Assembly (NCBI RefSeq): GCF_023343835.1
Contig: NC_064435.1
Span: forward strand, 62,568,134-62,632,133
From: Lagopus muta
Taxonomy: Eukaryota; Chordata; Aves; Galliformes; Phasianidae
DNA length: 64,000 nt
Reading direction: 5' to 3'
Shown piece after piece: positions 47,151-57,000 of this stretch. The notes beneath the pieces were generated by a model that was not told the origin of the DNA, did not search any database, and saw only the letters and a list, made by a program, of their open reading frames with translations. Position 1 is the stretch's first letter. Each line of letters begins with the position of its first letter. The translations under genes and the position numbers were made by a program.

Positions 47151-47662
47151 TGCATTATTTTTTGGCTGGGGTAGAATTGATTTTCTTCATAATTAGCTTG
47201 TATGGTGCTATGTTTTAAATTTGTGATGGAAACAGAGTTGGTAACAAATATTTCAGTTGATGCTGAACAGTGCTTACGAAAAAGCAAGGCCTTTTCTGCT
47301 CCTTACACTGCCCAGACAGAGGAAGGCTGGGTATGCACAAGAATTTGGGAAGGGATGGAGTCAGGACAGCTGACCTCAGCTGACCCATCTGACCCATCCC
47401 AAAGGGTCCCATCTGATGTCATACTCTCTGGACATTGCCAGGATTGATTTGGCATCAGTGAGTGGGTGGTGAGAACTGCCTTTCACATAACTTGGTTTTA
47501 TAGGTTTTGTTGTTGTTTCCATTTTTAATTACTGAACTGCCTTTATCTCATTCCATGAATTTTCTGACTTTTGCTCCTTCATTCTCATTCTTGTAACACA
47601 GAAGAGGGAATGAGTAAGCAGCTCTGTGGTTCTTAATTGCCCACCAGACTTAAATCACAACA
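47151..47662 (+). mobile_element. Solo LTR of an avian endogenous retrovirus family
   Basis: About 512 bp bounded by TG...CA. The left part has 'tttttggctggggtagaattg', 'attttcttcataattagc' and 'cagtgcttacgaaaaagcaagg', then 'ggacagctgacctcagctgacc'. The right part has 'actgcctttatctcattcc', 'gaattttctgacttttgctcc' and ends 'gacttaaatcacaaca'. This order is a dispersed bird LTR I recognise. It is diverged, has no internal retroviral genes beside it and no clear target duplication. Confidence 0.65.
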
Positions 47663-49194
47663 AAGTAACTCTATTTTCATGAGAGATCATAATGACTTTT
47701 GGGCAGGGTTTTTTTCTGTGTTGCTGGAGAGAAAGGAAAGCTCTTAGAGGGAGATGAAAAGGCCTATGAGATAAAGGTGGTGAATTCAAGGCATTCATGT
47801 TAAACAGGAGACTGTTGCAGTAGGAACCAAAGAAAATGGAGGGAAAAGAAAGGGGAAATGTCAAAAGTTTTCAGCGTCTACAGGATGCAAAGGAACAGCA
47901 GAACGGATATTTTTGTGTCCTTTTAAGAACTGCTAGGGAGAAATGCAGCACTAGCATGCATATGTACAGGATGGCTTTGCCTGTGTGGCTGAGTGATAGT
48001 ATGGCTAAAACTCTATAAGTGAAATGTTCTTCATTGAACTTCTGCGCTTCATCTAATGCTTGAGAAATATGATTTTGTGAACACAACATAAAATCTTCAA
48101 GAAAAAGTGATGAAGTTTGCCTTAAGGTATTGTTTTGATTTGGTTTGTCTTTGGTGGGGATTAGTAACTGCTTGGATAGGAAATGATTTCAATTGTGTTG
48201 TCGTTTCTCCACAAAAACTGGTGGAGTTCCTGCTAGATGTCAGAGCAAGCCACCACATTAATAATGATGTGTTAAAGCAGACGTACCAGAATGTAATCTG
48301 AACAAATGCCTCGTCAACTGCTCAGCCAACATTACTCCTCTCTCTTTCTTCTCATTTTTTTCATCACTTTTTCTTTCATTTACATGTGGGATACTATAGC
48401 TGTGTTTTAATTTCTTAACTATGAAAGCAATGATAACCAGAGGTAAAGATTGTCTTCCTCCTGTACGAAAGGAAATGAAATCTCCTGCTCTTAGCTGTAC
48501 TTCAGAAAGCACACTTACGTCCTAATAGATGGCTTTTCCCCAACCTTCAGTGCTGTAGAAATGCATGAACCAAGCTCTACCACTGTGATAACCTCCCTCA
48601 AACCCAGCTGCAAGGTTGACCTTTCTTCTTAGTCTCATAAAACCTTGTAAATCTCTGTACCCTGTTCTGCTGCACATCTCAGCTTCATGGAGATTATGCT
48701 GGGATGAGGGTGTGACATTTGAATGTCTGCATTAACAAAGGAAAAATCAAGTTTTGCCTCTGAGGTTTTTTTCTCCCTGAGTGTCTATAGCCTGGTTCAG
48801 AAAGTCTGACTCTCTCATTTTTTTAGTGTGAAATTAAAGAGTAATTCCAAATAACTCATTGGGGTGACACTGTTGTAAATGCTGCTGGCAAAAGCAAAAC
48901 TGGAGTGCAAAACATTTACATAGGAGCATTTTCAGAAATTACACTCTGAATGGGTTCTTTAAAGTACTATTTTAATTACTGCTGGCCTACACAGTAATTA
49001 CTTTTAAGGCAAATGTAACAGATGTAAAAGGGAACAACTAAAATAGGGAGATAAAACTGGCTATGGACGTGTTATCTGTAATAGAATTCAGTCAATATCT
49101 GCATAGTGCCTTGAAGGATAAATGTTGTCGAGGAGAACCTGACTTCATTATTCATTCAGATCTGGGTTCTCCAGAACAAGGCTGATGGATATAC
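47663..49194. other. Intergenic spacer, nothing recognised
   Basis: AT-rich. No repeat family, RNA gene or protein-like ORF beyond chance expectation. Confidence 0.5.
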
Positions 49195-49628
49195 AGAAGT
49201 GAGCCTAGTGAACCTGACACTAACGGCCCTAAGATGATTAAGGAAGTGGAGCATCTGATATATAAGGAGGTGTTAAGGTAACTGGGATTGTTTAGCCTCA
49301 AGATGGAAAGGCTCAGCGAGGATCTTATTAAAGTACACAAGTAGCTAATGTTAATGAGATGGACACAAACTCTTGTCAGTGGTAGCCAGGGATAGAACAA
49401 GATGTGGTGAACACAAATTAAAATACAGGAAATTCTACTTAAACATGTTTTTACTCTTAGGGTGGTAGAACACCTGCAAAATGTTGTGGTGTCTCCATCC
49501 TTGAAGACACTTAAAATCTTGTTACACATGACATTGGGCAACCTGCTCTAGGTGGCCCTGCTTTAGGCAGCAGAGGTGCAAAAGACATCATACTTCTCTT
49601 ACAACCTTGGCTGTTCTATGACTCTATG
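49195..49628 (+). mobile_element. CR1 LINE 3' end, plus strand
   Basis: Forward CR1 order: 'actgggattgtttagcctcaag', 'gagggtggtagaacacctgc'-like sequence, 'gtctccatccttgaagacac', 'gggcaacctgctctaggtgg', ending 'ctgttctatgactctatg' (the CR1 tail). One of the few CR1 copies on the + strand here. Well diverged. Confidence 0.85.
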
Positions 49629-50899
49629 TTCCCATTATTTTCCTTATTTGTCTTCCTAAAAAATAAATTTTTTCCCATATCGCTTCATTCCCCCTCTCCT
49701 TGCTGAGCTCCTTCCCCAGCCCAATGGTAGAAACATAGAAAAGCAGGGTGGTATCTATGAAAAGAAACAGGAGGAAAGAGATCTTGCTAGCCTGGCCACA
49801 GCAGTTATCCTATGACCATTCAATCACTGCTGTAATTACTGTCACCAAGAACATATCAGCATGAGGCATCACCTACTTAGGGACTCACCAACTCACCAAT
49901 TGGTAGAAGGAGTCAAGGTAAGTTAAAAGGTCTTCTCAGAAATTCAATCTACAGAAACATCTACAATCATCTGCCATGAGCAAGTCAATCAGCTTTGGCA
50001 GCATGGATTCACTGCTGCCAGAGTTTATGGACAAGTAGCTGTAAATTCACCTGAAAGCAGCATATTCTCAACTGTGGGAGCATCTTCCACTACCACCACA
50101 GTCCCATTGCTTCCTTGTGCACTGCTACTGGGGCTGCAACTAAGAAAGACCCGCTGAAAGGCACAGATCAATATTCACTTCTTCAAGGATCCTAACCACA
50201 AAGACCTCATAGATGGTCCTTCACACCTTCGTGTTCTTGCTTTCTCCTGTGTCAACCTGCTGCCTGCTGAAGGAGATTCCAGGGGTCAAGTTGCCATTTT
50301 CAAACTTGGTTAAACCCTTGCCATCAGAGCTTGATCCAGAGTTAAGACAAGCTCAACACCGCTTTCTCTTCCTCTTTTCCTGAATGTTTCTCAAGTGAGC
50401 CTTGTGTTGGCAGTACACCCAGCTGCATTTGACAACACTGGGTTACACCTTAAAGATGCCATCACCTTCAGACCTATGGGTGAAGGGAGAAATATATGTG
50501 AAACAGACTCACCAGAGGTCAGATAAATGGCATCAACCTTAGCCTGCCCTGAATGCAGTCACTGTTCTATATCCTTGTCCTTCTGTATGTAGCAGCAGTG
50601 CAGTATCTCAGTTGCAGCACTGCTGAAGCCTTAAAGTGTTATCACTCTCTGTTCTTTGTGGATGCCCATCTAGTACATACCTGTGTCAAGGGGTAAAGTA
50701 GCCTGCCAGAAACAAGCAGAGTTGAACTGGTAGTTAAGCAGGAATGAAGCAATTTGAAGGCCATGGAGGTGCCAAGAACTGGAATCCTCTGCTGCACTCA
50801 TGTCAAGAGATAAGCTGTTTTCCATCCTAGAAGAGGTTGTTTTTGAAGGAGAAGCCTGCAACATTTGCCCTTCCCCAGCAACATCTCCATTTCCAGTTC
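49629..50899. other. Spacer with weak minus-strand coding-like stretches
   Basis: On the minus strand around 50200-50360 a run reads FENGNLTPGISFSRQQVDTG, followed after a stop by TIYEVFVVRILEEVNIDLCL. It looks like decayed coding DNA, but no family is recognised and stops are frequent. Confidence 0.3.
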
Positions 50900-51570
50900 T
50901 AACCTACTATGTTATCTCATATAGGACTGTCCCACACAGGATTGTCCTTCTCCTTCTAATTCTAGTACATTATTTTTGAGAAACAGAGACCAGAACAACA
51001 TAATTGCACTTAAGATGGTAGGCAAGTCGAGAATTTGCACAGTGGCATAATGGTGTCCCACCATTCCCAACATTTGATTTACTTTCCTGACTGCTACTGA
51101 ATGCAATGCTGACTTGCTTCATGTAACCACAGGATCTCACTTGGAAATGTGTTTAATCTCAATGCCATACTTGATTTACCAGCATTTAATTTCATCTGTC
51201 ATGTAACTGTTCAGTCACTCAGTCTTGTAGTTACTAATACAATTTTCTAGTCTGCTTAAGTTCTTGATACTTTGAATAATTTCATCCCATTGACAAATCT
51301 TGCCACTAGCTGCTTTTATACAGCACTTCTGGGTCACTTATCAAAGTTACACAGTGCTGGCTATCATAGAACCTTAGTGGTAATTTTCCTCAACTGAAAG
51401 AACTGACCATTTATCCCTACCTATGTCTTATGTTTTAACCAGTAGTATATCCACAACAACACTCTCCTTTTTAATGTGTTGTGTTTTTTTTTTCCCTGTT
51501 TATGACATTCTCTTACAAGGGTTTCACAAATTTCAAACAGAACACAACAACCAATCAGATTACTGTAATT
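50900..51570 (-). mobile_element. Ancient L3/CR1-like LINE remnant
   Basis: The minus strand carries, in the right order, degenerate versions of blocks typical of old L3-type CR1 reverse transcriptase DNA. On the + strand they read 'cccaacatttgatttacttt', 'cctgactgctactgaatg', 'agcatttaatttcatctgtc', 'gaataatttcatcccattg', 'gaccatttatccctacct' and 'gttttaaccagtagtatatcc'. Much more diverged than the other CR1 copies and not confidently framed. Confidence 0.55.
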
Positions 51571-52074
51571 TTCATGTCTTCTCAACCATTCAGAGAACTC
51601 CAGGAGTTTTGCAAGGCAGGACTTTCTCTTGCAGTAGCAATATTAACTAGGCAACTGACCTTTGCTCCAGTATGTACAAACCTTAAACTCTGTTATTTCT
51701 AACAATTTTCCTGGAACAAACACCAGGCTTAAAGATCTGCGATTTCCCAAAACTCCACTGCAATCTCTTTTAAAGTTTGCTGTCAATGTTGTTACCATAA
51801 AGCCTTCAGACACTAAGGAAAGATTTGAGTAGGACATTACATACTACCTTATGCAATTAAGCTTCTTAATTTTTGAGGTTAACGAGAGCCACAGGACCAG
51901 GCAGTTACTTTCAAGGTTTACTCTGCTCATCTCCATCATAACCTTTTCTACAAGTACTCTTCTTTAATACTGACCTTATATCAAGTCTTCATTTGAAAAG
52001 GGATTCGTTGGATGGGATTCTTCCAGATTTCTTCCGTAACAGATTTACACTAGTAAACCAGCAACATTCAGTGA
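51571..52074. other. Spacer, nothing recognised
   Basis: No supported gene, repeat or RNA. Confidence 0.5.
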
Positions 52075-52285
52075 TGAAGGGTGTGGAGGGCAAGTGGTAT
52101 GAAGAGCTGCTGATGTTGCTTGGTTTGTTCAGTCAAGAGAAGAGGGTACTGAGGGGAGACCTCATGGCGGGCCTGTAGCTTCCTCATGGGAAGTAGAAGG
52201 GCTGTGCTGAGCTCTTCCCTCTGGTGACAGGGACAGGACCAAAGGAACAGCATGGAGCTCTGCCAAAGGAGGGTAAGTGTGAGGG
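52075..52285 (+). mobile_element. CR1 LINE fragment, plus strand, no tail
   Basis: 'gcttggtttgttcagtcaag', 'gaggggagacctcatggc' and 'ctctggtgacagggacagg' follow the forward CR1 3' region. Truncated at both ends. Confidence 0.75.
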
Positions 52286-52601
52286 TTAGGAAAAGGTTCA
52301 CAATCACACCTTATTCACGTCATTGCTTTTTGGCAGTACATATGTTTGTGAACAACTATTTTTAAGGATGAAGCACAGGAAGAGTAAAATTTCATAAAAT
52401 CCTCTGATGAGCTCCTTGAGAGCTAACTAAGAATTGCAACCACCATCTCTGAACCAGATTGATGCATTAGTTTCACATAAACAAGGTCACATATCCCAGT
52501 AGTTTTATAGTTTTGTTACTCTCTTTTTTTTACATTTTACTAAACAAGGCAAAAAAAAAAAAAAGTTTTGCTACTTACATACATTAACTTTGTTATTTCA
52601 G

Positions 52602-53136
52602 GACTGCTTCAAAAGCAATGCTTCCTATTTTATTATCTTGGCCCACAATGTTAGAGGTGGATGTCGGTGGTATGGCATTAAAAGCTGAACCTCACTGCCA
52701 ATATTGTTACATTTTGTTGCCATGTGACAGATGGCAGCTGAGAGGCAGCCTGACACAAGGGCGTCTGGCATGGAAACGCACATGAAGCAAAGCTACGGAA
52801 CTGAATTCCTCTATGTGGAAAAAATGGCACCCACCGACATTCACTGATGAATGTTTATGCAGACCACACAGCAGCTGGGCACACGGTGAGGCAGCAGGTG
52901 GTGCATTTCAGCTGCCCTGACAGTGGGTCACCTCTGCCGGTGCAAGTTTTTATGAGCGCAGCATGCAGGCTCTTGTTCACTGCTGGTGGAAATGAATAGC
53001 TAATGGTGGTGACTGTGTCAAAAAATAATGTTTCATAGCTGAGAGTTTTCTCTATCAAACTGTGTTATTGCACTCTTCCTAGCGGCTGCAGTTTTAACGG
53101 GAATAAATGGGAGGCATTACTTTTGGAGCGAAGTAT
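52602..53136 (+). mobile_element. Internally deleted mariner (Galluhop-type) element
   Basis: Imperfect terminal inverted repeats: left 'ctgcttcaaaagcaatgc' at 52604, right 'gcattacttttggagcgaag' ending about 53133. Their reverse complements align over about 30 bases (CAAAAG-AATGC-TCC-ATTT). Inside are transposase-type pieces (atgccatgtgacagatggcagc-like sequence, 'catggaaacgcacatgaagc', 'atggcacccaccgacattc') and a 3' part 'gtgttattgcactcttcc'. At about 535 bp it is less than half of a full mariner, so most of the transposase is deleted. Galluhop is the chicken mariner family this resembles. Confidence 0.75.
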
Positions 53137-53204
53137 ATGTATTTTATATGAAGCCCAGGACAAATCCTCTTCAGTCGGCACGGCCCAGGCAAGCCATAAG
53201 AGTG

Positions 53205-53227
53205 CACACACACACACACACACACAC
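53205..53227 (+). repeat. (CA)11 microsatellite
   Basis: Eleven uninterrupted CA units between the mariner element and the CR1 upstream of TERT. A length-variable marker candidate. Confidence 0.9.
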
Positions 53228-53392
53228 GCTTTAACCACAGTCCATGCCTCCCTACTGCCCCATGCAGGCCCCGCACCACACAACTCTCTGCGCCCATGTC
53301 TGACGCTCAGACAGCTGCACGCATCTGTGTGGAGTCTTGTTTCCCGCCGCTTTCCACAGGGACAAAGCAAGAGCGGTAACGCAAACTTACCA

Positions 53393-53611
53393 CAGAATCG
53401 CAGGATCATTACGTTTGGAAAAGCCCCCCAAGATCGCCTAGTGCAGCTGTCAATCCATTCCCCACCATGCCCACGAACCTCACTGCCGCATCCACACGCG
53501 CCCAGTGACGGTGACTCCCCGGGCAGCCTGCATCAGTGCCTCACCGCTCTTTCCGAGAAGAAATCGTTCCTAAATCCAACCTGAGCCTCCCCTGGCGCAA
53601 CGTGAGGCGGC
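53393..53611 (-). mobile_element. CR1 LINE 3' fragment at the TERT promoter
   Basis: Inverted tail 'acagaatcgcaggatcatta', then 'cgtttggaaaagcccccc', 'ccccaccatgcccac', 'gggcagcctgcatcagtgcc', 'tcaccgctctttccgagaag' and 'gagcctcccctggcgcaac'. It ends about 130 bp before the TERT ATG. It is GC-enriched relative to other copies. Confidence 0.9.
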
Positions 53612-53739
53612 AGCAGCCCGTGGCACGCCAGTCGCAGCGCAGCTGGACACCGGCCTGCCCTCCCTGCCCCTCCCCGCCCCGCCCCGCCGCGCCCCGCCTC
53701 GCCTCACCTCCGCCGCGTGGAGCCCCGCTGCACGCGGAG
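53612..53739 (+). promoter_or_regulatory. TERT: TERT core promoter / 5'UTR with GC boxes
   Basis: CpG-rich, no TATA box. Overlapping Sp1-type GC boxes occur in the C-run block at 53658-53695, including CCCCGCCCCGCCCCGCC at 53672-53688. There is no ATG between the CR1 and the start codon. The start context has G at -3 and G at +4. TERT core promoters in other vertebrates are also GC-box driven. Transcription start not determined. Confidence 0.6.
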
Positions 53740-54015
53740 ATGGAGCGCGGGGCCGATTCTGGGGTCGGCGTGCGGCGGCTCCGCAACGTAGCGCGGCCGG
53801 AGCCCTTCGCCGCGGTGCTGGGCGCGCTGCGGGGCTGCTACGCCGAGGCCACGCCGCTGGAGGCCTTCGTCCGGCGGCTGCGGGAAGCTGGCACCAGGGA
53901 GGTCGAGGTGCTGCGCGGCGACGACGCGCAGTGCTACCGGACCTTCGTGTCGCAGTGTGTGGTGTGCGTCCCCCGCGGGGCTCGCGCCATCCGCCGGCCC
54001 ATCTGCTTCCAGCAG
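53740..54015 (+). CDS. TERT: TERT coding exon 1
   Basis: 276 bp, residues 1-92, ending PICFQQ at donor ccagcag|gtaggc (phase 0, same position as in mammals). Very GC-rich compared with exon 2. An antisense open frame over this exon is a GC artefact. Confidence 0.95.
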
Positions 54016-57000
54016 GTAGGCAGGAGGGAGAGCGGCCGGACGGTGCCCCGCGCACGGGGTTGGCCCCGGAGGCAGCGCCGGGGCTGCGGGGCTCTTCTTG
54101 CCCCGCGTGCGTGCTTGCGTGCGCCTCTCCCCTCGTGGCCGCCCCTCCGCCCGCGGCCCCGTCCGCACCACCCCCAGTCCCGTCCCTAGAGAGGGCTGGC
54201 GGAGCGCTGAAGGCGTCCGGGCGGCGGTGGGCTCAAAGATTTGCATGTCTGGGGCTCGGGGGCTCGTCTGGTCCGACGAGCCAGCGTGGCTGGTTAGAGC
54301 GACTGTGAGGGAAGTACCACCTTCCCCTGTGAGAGGGGTGGGGGAAAGCAGAGCTACGCCGCGCGAAACGAGCTGTGCGAGCTTACCGAGCGGCTTTTAA
54401 GTTTGTTAAAAATGCTATGTTTTACGCAAAAGGAAATGGAGGCCTCGAGAAACATTGAGTTCTCCTCCGGTGGCGCGGCCTGCGTCAGCGCCTTCTGGAG
54501 CACGGTGACCTGGAGGCCCTGAGCTGGGAGTCGGGGTGGGGAGGAGAGGCATAGGGCGCTTCCTGGCCATGAGGAGCAGGATCAAAAGGGCAGCACCGAA
54601 CGGGCTTCCGTAAGGCAGGCGGCTCAGGTTGCTGAATGTAAACATCTTGCAGTGCGCACGCAAGTCTGGCGTAGCACTTGTGAATGGTTATACGGCTTTG
54701 TAAATGCGTAATGTAAGGCTGAAGTCTAGGCCTGGGTGTAGCTGGCATGTCTGCTTCTTTAGGCCACGGTTATTTGTGGAAGAGCTGTTGATTTAAAAAA
54801 TCAATTCTCCCTCTTTCTGTCTTTGTTCAGTTATCCAGTCAGAGCGAAGTCATCACAAGAATCGTTCAGAGACTGTGTGAAAAGAAAAAGAAGAACATCC
54901 TTGCGTATGGATACTCCTTGCTGGATGAAAACAGTTGTCACTTCAGGATTTTGCCATCTTCATGCATATACAACTATCTGCCCAATACTGTAACAGAAAC
55001 GATTCGCATCAGTGGCCTCTGGGAGATACTGCTGAGCAGGATAGGGGACGACGTGATGATGTACCTGCTGGAGCACTGTGCACTCTTCATGTTGGTTCCC
55101 CCAAGTAACTGTTATCAGGTCTGCGGGCAACCAATTTATGAACTTATTTCGCATAACATAGGGCCGTCCCCAGGGTTTGTTAGACGACGGTATTCAAGGT
55201 TTAAACATAATAGCTTGCTTGACTATGTGCGAAAAAGGCTTGTGTTTCACAGGCACTATCTCTCCAAGTCACAGTGGTGGAAGTGCAGGCCGAGACGTCA
55301 AGGTCATGTCTCCAGCAGGAGAAAAAGAAGGAGCCATAGGATACAAAGCCCAAGGTCTGGTTACCAGTCTTCAGTCTCAGAAGTGAACTTTCAAGCAGGC
55401 ATGCGGATCAGCACAGTTACTGCACGTCTGGAAAAACAGAGCTGCTCCAGTTTATGTTTGCCAGCTAGAACACCATCTTTAAAAAGGAAGCATGACAGAG
55501 AACAGGTTGAAATCGCAGTTAAGAGAGTGAAAGTAATGGAGAAAGAGATAGAGGAGCAGCCTTGTAGTGTCGTTCCTGATGTAAATCAAAGTAGCTCCCA
55601 GAGGCACGGAGTTTGGCATGTAGCACCACGTGCTGTAGGTCTTATTAAAGAACGTTACGTTTCTGAAAGAAGTAACAGTGAGATGTCTGGTCCTTCTGTA
55701 GTTCACAGATCTCACCCTGGGAAGAGGCCTGTGGCAGACAAAAGCTCTTTTCCAAGAGGAGTTCAGGGTAACAAATACACAAAGACCGGTGCAGAAAAAC
55801 GAGCAGAATCCAATAGAAGGGGCATAGAGATGTATATAAACCCAACCCGTAAACCCAATAGAAGGGGTATAGAGAGGCATATAAACCCAACTCATAAACC
55901 AGGGTTGAATTCTGTACAAACTGAACCAATGGAAGGTGATTCTTCGGGGGACAGAAAGCAGGAAAATCCCCCAGCTCATTTGGCAAAGCAGTTACCAAAT
56001 ACATTCTTGCGCTCTGCAGTGTACTTTGAGAAGAAATTTCTTCTGTATTCCCGTAGTTACCAAGAATATTTTCCTAAATCATTCATACTGAGCCGCCTGC
56101 AGGGTTGTCAGGCAGGTGGAAGGCAGCTTATAGAAACTATATTCTTGAGCCAAAACCCATTAAAGGAAAAGCAGAACAAAAGCCTAACACAGCAGAAGTG
56201 GAGAAAGAAGAGGTTGCCCAAACGCTACTGGCAAATGAGAGAGATATTTCAGAAGCTGTTAAAAAACCATGAGAAGTGCCCTTATTTAGTTTTCTTGAGA
56301 AAAAATTGCCCTGTCTTGCTTTCTGAGGCATGTTTGAAAAATACGGAGCTGACCTTGAAGGCAGCTCTGCCTGGGGAAACAAAGGTTCACAAGCACACAG
56401 AACATGGGGAAGAGTCCACTGAGGGTACTGCACCGAACAGCTTCCACACTCCTCCCTCAATGCCAGTGTGTGGGCAGACAGAGGGAGAGGAGCAGCACCT
56501 TGCAGAGGGGAGTGATCCGCTCCTCAGGGAGCTGCTCAGGCAGCACAGCAGCCACTGGCAGGTGTATGGCTTTGTGAGGGATTGCCTGGAGCGGGTGATT
56601 CCTGCCGAGCTGTGGGGTTCAAGCCATAACAAATGCCGGTTCTTTAAAAACGTGAAAGCATTCATTTCTATGGGGAAGTATGCTAAGCTTTCATTGCAGC
56701 AGCTGATGTGGAAGATGAGAGTGAATGACTGCGTATGGCTTCGTCTGGCCAAAGGTACTTGTATTGCAAAACCAACGGCGTCAGATGGGTGGTGGTCAGG
56801 CTTAAGGAGGGGACGGAAGGGCACTCAATATGGGTTTGGAGTTGGTGGTTTATTGGTAACAACAGGAGTTGAGAAAGGAAGACATGGTAGTGGTTGTAAT
56901 TGATGTTGGGGAGAGTTCTTAGATCTCTTTTCCTCTGTGCATCTTTATTGACACCTTTTGTGTTTAGTGGGATTAAGGTTTTATGCAGAAACGTGAATTC

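Noticed and set aside
53541-54246. Long minus-strand ORFs (161 and 180 codons) over TERT exon 1
   Set aside because: Stop-poor because of extreme GC content; antisense shadow of TERT exon 1 and its promoter.
55812-55901. Direct repeats considered as a CRISPR-like array
   Set aside because: Two adjacent units without spacers, in frame inside TERT, in vertebrate DNA.
55479-56004. Antisense ORFs of 166 and 119 codons over TERT exon 2
   Set aside because: Shadows of the real + strand coding exon.
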